Below the pieces are notes generated by a model, which saw only the letters and a program-made list of their open reading frames with translations, did no database searches and was not told where the DNA came from. Positions 41,414-50,314 of a stretch of 64,000 nt of DNA are shown here, in pieces; within the stretch, counting starts at the first letter, position 1, and every line of letters begins with the position of its first letter. The DNA is taken from positions 682,001 to 746,000 of the forward strand of contig JAHCAL010000001.1 of the NCBI GenBank assembly GCA_019634925.1, written 5' to 3'. Source of the DNA: Pseudomonadales bacterium (lineage in GTDB: Bacteria; Pseudomonadota; Gammaproteobacteria; Pseudomonadales; Azotimanducaceae). Both the position numbers and the translations under genes were made by a program.

Positions 41414-42847
41414 TTGCAGGAGCAGGGCACACCACGGTCAGGCGGATTCTGGTCCTATCTGCGTCATCGCGAAATCGACTACGTGCCGTCGCGCGCTTTG
41501 CGCTGGTGGCTGCTCGGCATCATCGTGCTCGGCTGGGCGGTCGAACAGTACGAAGGACTCAAGACCGGGCCGGTACTGGTTTACGTACTCGCCGAGTTCG
41601 ACAAGACGTTGACCGACTGGGGCCACGTCGCGGCGCTCGCGGGGCTCGTCTACAGCGCCGGGGCGGTGCTGCTCAGTCGCGCCGCGGATCGCTTCGGACG
41701 CCGGCCGCTCATGATCTGGCCGGTATTCTGTTACGCGGTGATCTCCGCGTTCGGCGCCATGGCGCCGAGCTTCTACGCACTCGCGGCGCTCGCCATGGCG
41801 GGCAGCTTCCTCATGGCGGGCATGAATCCGGCGGTGCATGCCGCCTCGCGCGATCTGACGCCGCGCATGGGGCGCGCCATGGTGTACGCGTGGGTGTCGC
41901 TCGCGTTCACGATCGGGGCCCTGATGTCCACGCTGGTCGCGGCGCACACGTTGCCGGTGCTGCCCGGCTGGCGGCCGCAGTTCTGGATCGCCGCCGTGCT
42001 CGGCGCGGTGACCGCGCTCGTCATCTTCGTCTTCTACCGCGACCTATCGCCGCGCGTGCGCGGCCTAGTGCTCGAGACCGCCGCGCCCGCGGACGCAACA
42101 ACACCTGGGGTCGGAGTCACTGTTGGGGTCGGAGTCACTGTTGGGGTCGGAGTCACATCTGGGGTCGGAGTCAGTGCCGGGGTCCCCGACGTTGCCGCGC
42201 GCGACCACTATCTCGACGGCAAGGCCGTCTACCGCAGCCCTCGGCTCTGGATCCTCTCGGGCACCATCGTCTTCTGGTCGCTCACCTACGTTACGGTGTC
42301 TGGCTACGTGCCGGTCTACCTGGCCCAGCACTACGGACTCGACCCGGCCGAAGCCGCCGGCGTCACGTCCTGGTTCTGGATCGTGTTCACCTGCAGTGTC
42401 TTTCTATCGGGTTGGCTGTCCGACCGGCTGCGGGTACGCAAGACCATCACGGCGTTCGGCGGCATCACCACGGGCACCTGTTTCCTGGTCGGCGCCAACC
42501 TGCCGATCGGTACACCGGAGGCAGTGCTTGCGGTCGTCTGGTCCGCGACCGGTTTTTTCGCCGGGTTCATCTACCCCGCCTGGTGCGCGCTCTATTCGGA
42601 GACCGCGGAGAGCATCAGCCCGCATGGCGTCGGCCGCGCGTTCGGCATCACGGCGACCCTGTCACCGCTGGCCGGCCTGACGCTCAACCTCGGCCTGCCG
42701 AGGGTGGTCGAGCAGTGGGGCTGGTCCGTGTGGATGACGTTCGCCGGCTGCTGCTGCCTGTGTGTCGCGGTGCTGGTCTCGTTCGGCCAGGGTCCCTGGT
42801 GGGTCAGCCGTCACGCGCGCGGTGCAGCCGCACGTGCGGCTGCATGA
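41414..42847 (+). CDS. MFS transporter carrying an in-frame tandem repeat in its central loop
   Basis: 477 residues if started at TTG 41414, which follows GGGAGGGGAG; an ATG at 41294 would place the start inside the divergent promoter. Twelve hydrophobic segments are readable. The MFS loop-2 motif is RAADRFGRRPLM, and a related one (GWLSDRLRVRKTI) opens half two. This resembles metabolite:H+ symporters for organic acids. Between TM6 and TM7, residues 232-257 read GVGVTVGVGVTVGVGVTSGV and onward. They are encoded by four 18-base copies of a repeat found elsewhere in the window outside genes. The reading frame is kept. Confidence 0.9.
   Translation: MQEQGTPRSGGFWSYLRHREIDYVPSRALRWWLLGIIVLGWAVEQYEGLKTGPVLVYVLAEFDKTLTDWGHVAALAGLVYSAGAVLLSRAADRFGRRPLMIWPVFCYAVISAFGAMAPSFYALAALAMAGSFLMAGMNPAVHAASRDLTPRMGRAMVYAWVSLAFTIGALMSTLVAAHTLPVLPGWRPQFWIAAVLGAVTALVIFVFYRDLSPRVRGLVLETAAPADATTPGVGVTVGVGVTVGVGVTSGVGVSAGVPDVAARDHYLDGKAVYRSPRLWILSGTIVFWSLTYVTVSGYVPVYLAQHYGLDPAEAAGVTSWFWIVFTCSVFLSGWLSDRLRVRKTITAFGGITTGTCFLVGANLPIGTPEAVLAVVWSATGFFAGFIYPAWCALYSETAESISPHGVGRAFGITATLSPLAGLTLNLGLPRVVEQWGWSVWMTFAGCCCLCVAVLVSFGQGPWWVSRHARGAAARAAA
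42103..42192 (+). repeat. In-frame tandem array, four to five copies of an 18-base unit with core GGGGTCGGAGTCA
   Basis: Copies begin at 42103, 42121, 42139 and 42157, all with the perfect core GGGGTCGGAGTCA; a decayed fifth copy (GGGGTCCCCG) follows at 42175. Copies two and three are identical. Because 18 is a multiple of three, each adds six residues (V-G-V-T-V-G type) to the MFS protein without breaking it. The core is the same as at 354-396 (reverse strand) and 37511-37524. Confidence 0.92.
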
Positions 42848-42870
42848 ACCGGGTCGGCGACGCGCGCACC

Positions 42871-42884
42871 GTGCCGGCCGGCAC
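42871..42884. terminator. Perfect 14-base palindrome between convergent transporter genes
   Basis: GTGCCGGCCGGCAC lies in the 51-base gap between the two convergent transporter genes. It could form a cruciform or a short terminator stem, but has no loop and no T-run, so this is a weak call. Confidence 0.3.
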
Positions 42885-42898
42885 CACCGAAGCCTCGC

Positions 42899-44266
42899 TC
42901 ACGCGGCCCGCGCGCCGGTTTCCGCGGCGCGCTGCATACGTTCGCTGCGCCGCTCCAGGATACCGCGCAGCTGGGCGTGGCGCGCGGCGGTCAGCGGCCA
43001 CGTCCAGCACAGCTGCAGGGCCGCCATGAGCGCTACGGTCGGCACGATCGCGTACAGCACGGCGAGCCACAGCAGTTCACCCGGCCCGTTCACCGCGCCG
43101 AGCGCCGTGTCGTAGCCGACCACCGCGAGCAACACCAGCGCGGTTCCGCCGACCGAAAGCGCCACCTTGGAAATGAACCCCAGTACCGCGAAATAGCTGC
43201 CGTTGCGCGCATCGCCGGTCTTCATGGTGTCGAGATCGATCACGTCGGCCATCATGGCGAGCGGCAGGTAGGCGAAGGCACCGAAACAGAAACCCTTCAG
43301 CGCGAACAGGAAGTAGAACGGCCAGATCTGCCCCGGTTCGAGCAGGAAGATGCCGACGTTGGTGCTGCAGACGAAGATGATCGCGCCGGAGAGCGAGCGA
43401 TGTTTGCCGAACCGGCGCGCCAGGTGATTCCACAACGGAATCGCCGCCAGGCCCATGCCGAAATACACGAGGTAGAGCATGCCCGCCCGCGGTGCGCCGA
43501 TGTAGTCCTGCATGAAGTACAGCGACAGCGCGTTGCGGAACGCTTCGCTGCCGTTGATCAGGACCTCGATGGTGATCAGCCGCAGGAACAGCTTGTTCCG
43601 GTACATGAGCGAGAGCGACTGCAGGAATCCGACCGTGCCTTCGCGTACGCTCGCCGGCGGCTCGGGGACGCGCCACAGCATCAGCACGATCAGTACGGGG
43701 AGCAGCACGAGCACAGGCCCCGTATAGGCGTTCAGGACCATGACGGCGGTTGCTTCATCGCCATGGACCAGCTCGACGAGCGCCGGGATCGCCGCCGCCC
43801 CGATGAGGCCGAGCAGCGTGAACACCTGGCGAACCGACACGATGCGTGTGCGGGTATGGTAGTCGCGCGACAGTTCGGCGCCCCATGCCGCGTAAGGTAC
43901 CAGCACGAGAGTGGTGCCGAGCCGCAGGAATACGAACCAGAACGCGAGGTACAGGACGGTGCTGGCCTCGTGCGGATTCAGGATGAAGTACAGGGCGAGC
44001 GCGAGGAACGGGGTGCCGAGCGTGATCCAGCTCTTGCGCCGGCCCCAGCGAGTGCGCAGGCGGTCCGACAGGAATCCGACCGCCGGATCGGTGATCGCGT
44101 CGAAGATTGCGGCAAGGGTGATGATCAGGCCGACCGATGCGGTGGGAATGCCGATGTAGGTGGTGTAGGCGCGCGGCAGCCAGATGCCGAGCGGGTAGGA
44201 GAGCAGGGCGAGCGGCAGGCCGAGGGCGCCGTAGACCCAGATCCGCGATGCCCCGAGCGTCTGCAT
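42899..44266 (-). CDS. GPH/MelB-type cation symporter family transporter
   Basis: 455 residues from ATG at 44266. Twelve hydrophobic segments are readable. Family signatures are FDAITDPAVGFLSDRLRTRWGRRKSWITLGTPF near 55-87 (glycoside-pentoside-hexuronide:cation symporter), VPYAAWGAELSRDYHTRTRI, and MMADVIDLDTMKTGDARNGSYFAVLGFISKVALSVGG in the second half. Such proteins take up sugars or related solutes with Na+ or H+. It lies 11 bases after the dipeptidase gene on the same strand, so the pair may scavenge peptidic or glycosidic material released in the periplasm. Specific substrate unknown. Confidence 0.9.
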   Translation of the reverse strand: MQTLGASRIWVYGALGLPLALLSYPLGIWLPRAYTTYIGIPTASVGLIITLAAIFDAITDPAVGFLSDRLRTRWGRRKSWITLGTPFLALALYFILNPHEASTVLYLAFWFVFLRLGTTLVLVPYAAWGAELSRDYHTRTRIVSVRQVFTLLGLIGAAAIPALVELVHGDEATAVMVLNAYTGPVLVLLPVLIVLMLWRVPEPPASVREGTVGFLQSLSLMYRNKLFLRLITIEVLINGSEAFRNALSLYFMQDYIGAPRAGMLYLVYFGMGLAAIPLWNHLARRFGKHRSLSGAIIFVCSTNVGIFLLEPGQIWPFYFLFALKGFCFGAFAYLPLAMMADVIDLDTMKTGDARNGSYFAVLGFISKVALSVGGTALVLLAVVGYDTALGAVNGPGELLWLAVLYAIVPTVALMAALQLCWTWPLTAARHAQLRGILERRSERMQRAAETGARAA

Positions 44267-44277
44267 GCGTTATCGGT

Positions 44278-45522
44278 TCAGAGCCTGCAGATCGGCGAAT
44301 AGCCCCGCGCCGCGCCGTAGCCGGCGACCCCCTGCCAGACGCGCAGCGTATTGCCGCCCAGGATCTTTTCGATGTCGGTTTCGGTGTAGCCGCGGCGCAG
44401 CAGCCCGGCAATCAGGTTCGGGTATGCCGAGACGTCCTTGAGCCCGGTCGGGAGGCTGTCGCCCACGCCGTCGTAGTCGGATCCGAGTCCGACGTGGTCG
44501 ATGCCGGCCAGTGCGACGGCGCGGTCGATGTGATCGAGCACGTCGTCCACCGTCGCGAACGGGTAGGGATTCTGCTCGCGGTAGCGGACGCCGAACGTGG
44601 TGATCTCCGGATGATCCGGCTCGAGACCGCTCTGGGCCCGGAACCGCAGGAAAGCCGCCTGCTGGGCGTCGCTGTATTCCCGGGCGGTGCGGGTCAGGAA
44701 GCCCGATCCGAAATTGATCTGCACCACGCCGCCGTTCCTGCCGATCGCCTCGACCATGGCATCGTCCATGTTGCGATGGAAGCCCGGCGTGAAGTGCCGC
44801 AACGAAGAGTGGCTCGCGATGACCGGGGTGGCGCTGAGCTCGATCACCTGCCAGAACGCCTTGTCCGAAATGTGCGACACGTCGATCAGCATGCCGCGGT
44901 CGTTGAGTGCTTCGATCAGTTCGCGGCCGAACGGCGAGAGCCCGCCCCAGCGTTCGTTCAGGTCGTAGGACGAATCGGCGATGTGGTTGGCGCGCGAATG
45001 GGTGAGGCCGACGTAGACGATGCCCCGGTCGCGGTAGTGGTCGAGCCGGCCCAGGTCACCCGCGATCGGGCCGCCGTTCTCCATGCCCATGGGCAGAGCA
45101 ATGCGCCCCGTGTCCCGGGCCCGCAGGACGTCCGCAGCACAGGTGGCCAGTGCGAACTTGTCCGGGTGCGTGCCGGCCAGGCGTTCGATTCGGTCGATCA
45201 GCTCGTCGGCCAGTGCCTGGGCGCCTCCCGCGGCATCGACGTCCGCAGGGATATAGATCGACATGAACGGCGCATCGAGACCGCCCACGACAGCACGCGG
45301 ATAGTCGAAATCGCCGCCGGCCGTGGCGGCCGCGACGTCGTCGTCCGAGTTCTGCAGTCGGTACGGCACGTCGACGTGGGTATCGACGATCACGAAACGT
45401 TGCGCGAGGGCATGTGCGCGCGCCATCGGGTCGGGCGGCGGCTGCACGGTGCAGCCCACCGCTGCCAGCAGCACCGCCAGGACGGCGGTGCGGCTCAGGC
45501 GCGTGCCGCGCACGGACCGCAC
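44278..45522 (-). CDS. Lipoprotein membrane (renal-type) dipeptidase, M19 family
   Basis: 414 residues from a GTG start at 45522 that lies inside the zur gene (28-base overlap); GTG 45513 is an alternative. The lipobox is AVLLAAVGC (Cys near 24). Metal ligands are in VDTHVDVPYRL (H-x-D), the bridging Glu in MGMENGGPI, and His in PVIASHSSLRHF and VIASHS. The later DHVGLGSDYDGVGDSLPTGL is an M19 signature. The two-zinc enzyme cuts dipeptides, often with D-residues, and would act in the periplasm. The overlap with zur is unusual and suggests zinc-linked expression. Confidence 0.92.
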   Translation of the reverse strand: MRSVRGTRLSRTAVLAVLLAAVGCTVQPPPDPMARAHALAQRFVIVDTHVDVPYRLQNSDDDVAAATAGGDFDYPRAVVGGLDAPFMSIYIPADVDAAGGAQALADELIDRIERLAGTHPDKFALATCAADVLRARDTGRIALPMGMENGGPIAGDLGRLDHYRDRGIVYVGLTHSRANHIADSSYDLNERWGGLSPFGRELIEALNDRGMLIDVSHISDKAFWQVIELSATPVIASHSSLRHFTPGFHRNMDDAMVEAIGRNGGVVQINFGSGFLTRTAREYSDAQQAAFLRFRAQSGLEPDHPEITTFGVRYREQNPYPFATVDDVLDHIDRAVALAGIDHVGLGSDYDGVGDSLPTGLKDVSAYPNLIAGLLRRGYTETDIEKILGGNTLRVWQGVAGYGAARGYSPICRL

Positions 45523-45968
45523 AGGCCGCGAATCTCGATCAGATGGTGAGCCATCCGGAAGTCATGATCGAGTGCGGTCCGCTCGATCTGGCGTTCGAGC
45601 TTGCGGTCCTCGAACTCGGTGACGTGCTTGCAGCTGTTGCAGACCAGGACCAGCCCGCCGTGCCCGGCGCTCTCGTGCTCACCATGCACGTGACGGTCGT
45701 GATGGTCGTGCACCTCGCACGCGGCGTAAGCCTGCAGTGCGTCGATACGATGGATCAGGCCGGCTTCGAGGAGGAACTCGAGCGCCCGGTAGACTGTTAC
45801 CGGTGCCGCGTTCGCACGCTCGGCCTTCAGGCGGTCGAGCAGATCGTAGGCGCCGACCGGTGCGTCACGCTCGGCGATCAACGCGTACACCTGGCGGCGC
45901 AGCGGCGTGAAGGCGAGCCCTTTGGCTTCGCAAAGGCGCGCGGCGGATTGCAGTGTTCGGGCGCTCAT
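45495..45968 (-). CDS. zur: Zinc uptake regulator, Fur family (Zur)
   Basis: 157 residues from ATG at 45968. The winged helix reads FTPLRRQVYALIAERDAPVGAYDLLDRLKAERANAAPVTVYRALEFLLEAGLIHRI. The structural-zinc CxxC pairs are Cys110/Cys113 and Cys150/Cys153, the latter near the C-terminus as in Zur. A His-rich insertion (HDHHDRHVHGEHESAGHGG, about 87-105) lies before the first CxxC. Zur represses zinc-uptake and zinc-sparing genes when zinc is bound. No znuABC is in the window. Its 3' end overlaps the zinc dipeptidase start. Confidence 0.93.
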   Translation of the reverse strand: MSARTLQSAARLCEAKGLAFTPLRRQVYALIAERDAPVGAYDLLDRLKAERANAAPVTVYRALEFLLEAGLIHRIDALQAYAACEVHDHHDRHVHGEHESAGHGGLVLVCNSCKHVTEFEDRKLERQIERTALDHDFRMAHHLIEIRGLCGPCAARA

Positions 45969-46098
45969 GGCGAGTTATGTTCACACGAGCCGGACCGGGG
46001 AGACAAGTTTGCGGCGAGCGGCCTGCGGCGGTCGAGCCGGGGCGAACGAACTGCGGCGGACGCTTTGCGGCGTACCGAGCGGAACCAGGACGCGACGG

Positions 46099-47652
46099 TC
46101 AGGCCGCCGCGTCGCACACGCGGTTGCGGCCCGCGCGCTTGGCGTCGTAGAGGGCGCGGTCCGCGCGGATCAGCAGGTTGTCGAGACCCGCTTCGGGGGA
46201 GTGCAGTGTCGCGACGCCGATGCTGGTGGTGACCGAGAGCGGCGCACCGGCCGGGCGCGGGACGAGCAGGGACTCGATCGCTTCGCGCAGGCGTTCGGCG
46301 ACCCGGGCGGCGCCAGCCGGATCGGTCTCGGGCAGCAGCAGCGCGAACTCCTCGCCGCCGAAGCGCGCGGCGACATCGCTCGAGCGTTTCACACCGAAGA
46401 TGGTCCGCGCGACCGCGCGCAGGACCTGGTCGCCGGCGTCGTGGCCGAACGTATCGTTGATGATCTTGAAGTGGTCGAGGTCGAGCAGCGCGACGCTCAA
46501 CGGGTGCCCGTGGCGGCGCGCGCGTTCGATCTCCTCGTGCAGGCGCTGCATGAAGTAGCGCCGGTTGGACAGCCCGGTCAGGGGATCGGTATGCGCGAGG
46601 GTCTCCATTTCCTGCTTCACACGCAGCAGTTCGTCCTCCGCCGCACGCCGTTCGGTGATGTCGCGCAGGACCAGCACGGTACAGGGTGTGCTGGTTCGGC
46701 CGGTCTCGAGCACCGTGCCGCGCACGTGATAGGTCCGCGAACCGACGGTGATCTCGCCGCTCTCGGCGCGCCCCGCGCAGACCTCGGCGAGCCCGTTGCC
46801 GGTCGCGAGCTCGACCAGGGATCGTCCGGTGATCGGAGCATCGCCGACCATGAGGCAGCGCCGCGCGGCCTGGTTCAGATCCAGGATCTGGCCCTGCCGA
46901 TCGACGATCGCGATTCCGTCGCCGAGCTGCTCCACGACCTGGCGATGCAGCTGCGGAGGCGTTTCGAGCAGGCCGGTGCGCAGTACGCCGCGGTTCAGGA
47001 TCCACGTACCGATGGCGAGGCCGAGCGGCGTCGGGTCGATGAACGGCACCGGGTTCCACGGCGACAGGTGCAGCAGGTTCAGGAGGACGATCGCGAGCGG
47101 GGCCTGGACGACGGCGGCCCGTGCCCGCGCCGTGCGCGGCGTATCGGGCAGTTCCAGGCGCAGCAGCAGGGTGGCCGCCAGGACCAGCGCGTAGGAGTAC
47201 ACCATGTGGACGCGGAACCACGGGCCATAGTCGATCGCGAGTCCCACGAATCCCGGCGTCGGCCGGAGCGTGACCGCGGCCCACAGCATGCCGTGCAGCT
47301 CGTTGGTCCAGGCCAGCAGGACGGTGACGCACGGGACCGCGACGAGCAGGGCCAGTTTCAGCGGCGCCATGGCCTGGCGGCCGCGGATATAGGTGGTGGC
47401 GAACATGAGCCAGGTCGCCGGCAGCAGGCCGATGGCCGGATATTGCAGCTTGGAGGCGAGGATCTTGAGCTCGAGGCTGGTGGTCAGCGAGCCGATGAGC
47501 TGGCCGAGCGACCAGAGCACCACGCAGCCGCCGAGCGCCGTGAGCGCTCGGGCGCCCGGCACCGGACCGCTCTGCCGGATCCGCACCAGCGTCGCGACCG
47601 CGAGTACGATCGCCACGAGCGAGGGGATCGACCAATAGGTAATCTGCAGCAC
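46099..47652 (-). CDS. Diguanylate cyclase with N-terminal 7TM sensor and PAS domain
   Basis: 517 residues from GTG at 47652, chosen because AAAGGAGC precedes it; a much longer open frame upstream is antisense to fumarase. Seven hydrophobic segments in the first about 220 residues (YWSIPSLVAIVLAVATLV onward) fit the 7TM sensor found on histidine kinases and GGDEF proteins. A PAS domain follows (about 235-345, VEQLGDGIAIVDRQGQILDLNQAARR). GGDEF is present as RFGGEEFALLLPE with the full LDLDHFKIINDTFGHDAGDQVL motif, so it should make cyclic di-GMP. The I-site RxxD is not evident just before GGEEF (KRSSDVAARFGG has R-S-S-D). Confidence 0.93.
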   Translation of the reverse strand: MLQITYWSIPSLVAIVLAVATLVRIRQSGPVPGARALTALGGCVVLWSLGQLIGSLTTSLELKILASKLQYPAIGLLPATWLMFATTYIRGRQAMAPLKLALLVAVPCVTVLLAWTNELHGMLWAAVTLRPTPGFVGLAIDYGPWFRVHMVYSYALVLAATLLLRLELPDTPRTARARAAVVQAPLAIVLLNLLHLSPWNPVPFIDPTPLGLAIGTWILNRGVLRTGLLETPPQLHRQVVEQLGDGIAIVDRQGQILDLNQAARRCLMVGDAPITGRSLVELATGNGLAEVCAGRAESGEITVGSRTYHVRGTVLETGRTSTPCTVLVLRDITERRAAEDELLRVKQEMETLAHTDPLTGLSNRRYFMQRLHEEIERARRHGHPLSVALLDLDHFKIINDTFGHDAGDQVLRAVARTIFGVKRSSDVAARFGGEEFALLLPETDPAGAARVAERLREAIESLLVPRPAGAPLSVTTSIGVATLHSPEAGLDNLLIRADRALYDAKRAGRNRVCDAAA

Positions 47653-47726
47653 GTCTTGTCCAGCTCCTTTGCTTGAGCGTAGTCCGGAATCCGGGTTCCG
47701 CCAGCACCGGGCTCCGGATCCGGGAG

Positions 47727-47756
47727 GCCCAGCGGCGCGTTCCGCTGGGCTACAAT
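47727..47756 (+). promoter_or_regulatory. Hairpin and -10 element ahead of fumarase
   Basis: A nine-base-pair perfect stem (GCCCAGCGG / CCGCTGGGC, 47727-47750) is followed directly by TACAAT (47751-47756), a good -10 hexamer 35 bases before the fumarase start. No convincing -35 is seen. The hairpin overlapping the promoter could bind a regulator or end transcription from the other side. Confidence 0.45.
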
Positions 47757-47790
47757 CGCCGCTTCGCAGTCGAGCTCGGGAATCCGGACC

Positions 47791-49311
47791 ATGACCGTCA
47801 TCAAGCAGGAAGACCTCATCCAGAGCGTCGCGGACGCGCTCCAGTTCATCTCCTACTACCACCCGGTGGACTTCATCCGCGCGATGCGCGAGGCGTGGGA
47901 GCGCGAGGAGTCGCCGGCCGCCAAGGCGGCGCTCACCCAGGTGCTCGTGAACTCGCGCATGTGCGCACTCGGCAAGCGGCCGATCTGCCAGGACACCGGG
48001 ATCGTGATCGCATTCGTCGAAGTGGGCATGGACGTGCGCTGGGAAGGCACGCTCAGCGTCGACGACATGATCAACGAAGGCGTGCGCCGCGCCTATGCGC
48101 ACCCGGACAACGTGCTGCGCGCCTCGGTGCTGGCGGATCCCGACGGTGCGCGTGCGAACACACGGGACAACACTCCGGCGGTGATCCATTACCGCCTGGT
48201 GCCGGGCGACAAGCTGCACGTCGAGGTGGCGGCCAAGGGCGGCGGCAGCGAGGCCAAGGCCAAGTTCGCCATGCTGAACCCTTCCGACTCGGTGGTGGAC
48301 TGGGTGCTGTCCGTGGTGCCGCAGATGGGTGCCGGCTGGTGCCCGCCGGGCATCCTCGGCGTCGGTATCGGCGGAACGCCGGAAAAGGCCATGCTGCTCG
48401 CCAAGGAGTCGATGATGGCCCCGATCGACATCCACGAACTGAAGGCGCGCGGCCCGGCCAACCACCTGGAGGAGCTGCGCCTCGAGATCTTCGAGAAGGT
48501 CAACGCGCTCGGCATCGGCGCGCAGGGTCTCGGCGGGCTGACCACCGTCATGGACGTCAAGGTCAGTGAATACCCGACCCACGCCGCCAACAAGCCGGTG
48601 GCCGTGATCCCGAACTGCTCGGCCACCCGGCACGTGCACTTCACCCTGGACGGCTCCGGCCCCGCGCGCTTCGAGCCGCCGGACCTCGCGGAGTGGCCGG
48701 ACATCGCATTCGAACTCGGCGACGACGTGCGGCGCGTGAACCTGGACACCCTGACGCCGGCCGAGGTACGCACCTGGAAATCCGGCGACACGCTGTTGCT
48801 CTCCGGCAGGCTCCTGACCGGCCGCGACGCGGCACACAAGAAACTCGTCGACCTGCTCGAGCGCGGCGAGCCGCTGCCGGTCGATTTCACCAACCGGCTC
48901 ATCTACTACGTCGGCCCGGTCGACCCGGTGCGCGACGAGGTGGTCGGCCCGGCCGGCCCGACCACCGCGACCCGCATGGACAAGTTCACGCGCGCCATGC
49001 TCGAGCGCACCGGCCTGATCGGCATGGTGGGCAAGGCGGAGCGGGGCCCGGCCGCCATCGAGGCGATCCGCGACAGTCAGGCGGTCTACATGATCGCCGT
49101 GGGCGGCGCCGCCTACCTGGTCGCCAAGGCGATCACCGGTTCGAAACTGCTGGCGTTCCCGGAACTCGGCATGGAAGCCATCTACGAGTTCGAAGTGAAG
49201 GACATGCCGGTCACCGTGGCGGTCGATTCCACGGGTGAGTCGGTGCACCGGGAGGGGCCCAGGATCTGGTCGGCGAAGATGGCGGAGCGAATCGGCGTGC
49301 GCACGGTGTGA
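47791..49311 (+). CDS. fumA: Class I fumarate hydratase (iron-sulfur)
   Basis: 506 residues from ATG at 47791. The alpha half carries Cys66 (RPICQDTG), Cys185 (AGWCPPGILGVGIGG) and Cys277 (IPNCSATRHVHF), the three ligands expected for the oxygen-sensitive 4Fe-4S cluster. The beta half begins near residue 300 (DLAEWPDIAFELGDDVRRVNLD) and contains GRDAAHKK and YYVGPVDPVRDEVVGPAGPTTATRMD. It interconverts fumarate and malate in the citric acid cycle. Single-chain length fits FumA/FumB. Divergent from the diguanylate cyclase. Confidence 0.96.
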   Translation: MTVIKQEDLIQSVADALQFISYYHPVDFIRAMREAWEREESPAAKAALTQVLVNSRMCALGKRPICQDTGIVIAFVEVGMDVRWEGTLSVDDMINEGVRRAYAHPDNVLRASVLADPDGARANTRDNTPAVIHYRLVPGDKLHVEVAAKGGGSEAKAKFAMLNPSDSVVDWVLSVVPQMGAGWCPPGILGVGIGGTPEKAMLLAKESMMAPIDIHELKARGPANHLEELRLEIFEKVNALGIGAQGLGGLTTVMDVKVSEYPTHAANKPVAVIPNCSATRHVHFTLDGSGPARFEPPDLAEWPDIAFELGDDVRRVNLDTLTPAEVRTWKSGDTLLLSGRLLTGRDAAHKKLVDLLERGEPLPVDFTNRLIYYVGPVDPVRDEVVGPAGPTTATRMDKFTRAMLERTGLIGMVGKAERGPAAIEAIRDSQAVYMIAVGGAAYLVAKAITGSKLLAFPELGMEAIYEFEVKDMPVTVAVDSTGESVHREGPRIWSAKMAERIGVRTV

Positions 49312-49348
49312 GGCATCCGGGGCGTGTGCAGGGAACGGGAGTGAACCA

Positions 49349-50314
49349 ATGGTGATGCCTGTCAGATTGCCGGTCGAAGACTACCGACTGATTCGGGTGC
49401 GCCCGCTGACGCTCGGCATCGGTGCGGAGGTGGAAGGCATTGAACTCGGCAATCCGCTCGCGGCGGGGACAGTCGCCGAGATACGTCGGGCGCTGATCGA
49501 CTGGAAGGTACTCTTTTTCCGCGGGCAGCACCTCGATCACGCCGCGCACGTGCGGTTCGCGCGCCGGTTCGGCGAACCGACCATCGGACACCCCGTGTTC
49601 GGACATGACCCGGTGTTTCCCGAGATCTACTCGGTCGCGAAGGAACGCACCGCCAACAGCCACCGTGACACCCGCGTGGTCACTCCATGGTACGGGTGGC
49701 ATACCGACATCACCGCGGCGATCAATCCGCCGATGGCTTCGATCCTGCGCGGTGACGTGATCCCGCCATACGGCGGCGATACGTGCTGGACCGACCTCGG
49801 CGCGGCCTGCCGCGGCCTGTCCGAGCCGCTGCGGCGGTTCGTCGAGGGATTGCGCGGCGTACATCGGTTCAGCGCGCCGCCAGCCAGAGTGGCCGGTGGA
49901 GACGCCTATGCGGAGAGTCTGCGCAGCCGCGTCATGGCCAGCGAGCATCCGCTGGTGACCGTTCATCCGGAATCGGGTGAGCGGATTCTGTTTGCCAACC
50001 CCGGCTTCCTGCGGTCGATCGTCGGACTCGCGCCACGTGAAGGAGAGAAGATCCTCGAACTGCTCTGGGAACAGATCATCCGGCCCGAATACACGGTGCG
50101 CTTCAGGTGGAGCCCTGGCGACGTCGCGTTCTGGGACAATCGATCGACTGCCCACCTGGCACCCAGTGACATCTTCGACACCGAGTACGACCGTCAGCTC
50201 TACCGGGTCACCCTGCTGGGCGAGATTCCGGTCGGGGTCGATGGCAGGCCCTCGCAGGCACTCGAAGGCGCGCCCATTCTGCCGGTCGAGGCCGAGTTGG
50301 CTCGACGGGCCTGA
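49349..50314 (+). CDS. TauD/TfdA family 2-oxoglutarate-dependent dioxygenase
   Basis: 321 residues from ATG at 49349 with GGGAG upstream. The iron ligands are His118-x-Asp120 (GWHTDITAAINPP) and His269 (NRSTAHLAPSD); 2-oxoglutarate would be held by Arg282/Arg286. The WKVLFFRGQHLDHAAHVRFARRFGEP segment is typical of the family. It would hydroxylate or cleave an acid-containing substrate (taurine, 2,4-D and similar are known examples; the true substrate is unknown). Its stop codon abuts the stop of the convergent FAD dehydrogenase with no base between. Confidence 0.92.
   Translation: MVMPVRLPVEDYRLIRVRPLTLGIGAEVEGIELGNPLAAGTVAEIRRALIDWKVLFFRGQHLDHAAHVRFARRFGEPTIGHPVFGHDPVFPEIYSVAKERTANSHRDTRVVTPWYGWHTDITAAINPPMASILRGDVIPPYGGDTCWTDLGAACRGLSEPLRRFVEGLRGVHRFSAPPARVAGGDAYAESLRSRVMASEHPLVTVHPESGERILFANPGFLRSIVGLAPREGEKILELLWEQIIRPEYTVRFRWSPGDVAFWDNRSTAHLAPSDIFDTEYDRQLYRVTLLGEIPVGVDGRPSQALEGAPILPVEAELARRA

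Noticed and set aside
45998..46090. Recurring TGCGGC units between zur and the diguanylate cyclase
   Set aside because: Four loose matches with irregular spacing in GC-rich DNA; no consistent unit, so neither a tandem repeat nor a CRISPR.
47653..49248. A possible 1049-residue protein extending the diguanylate cyclase across fumarase
   Set aside because: The extra 532 residues are antisense to fumarase and low-complexity; GTG 47652 with AAAGGAGC is a proper start.
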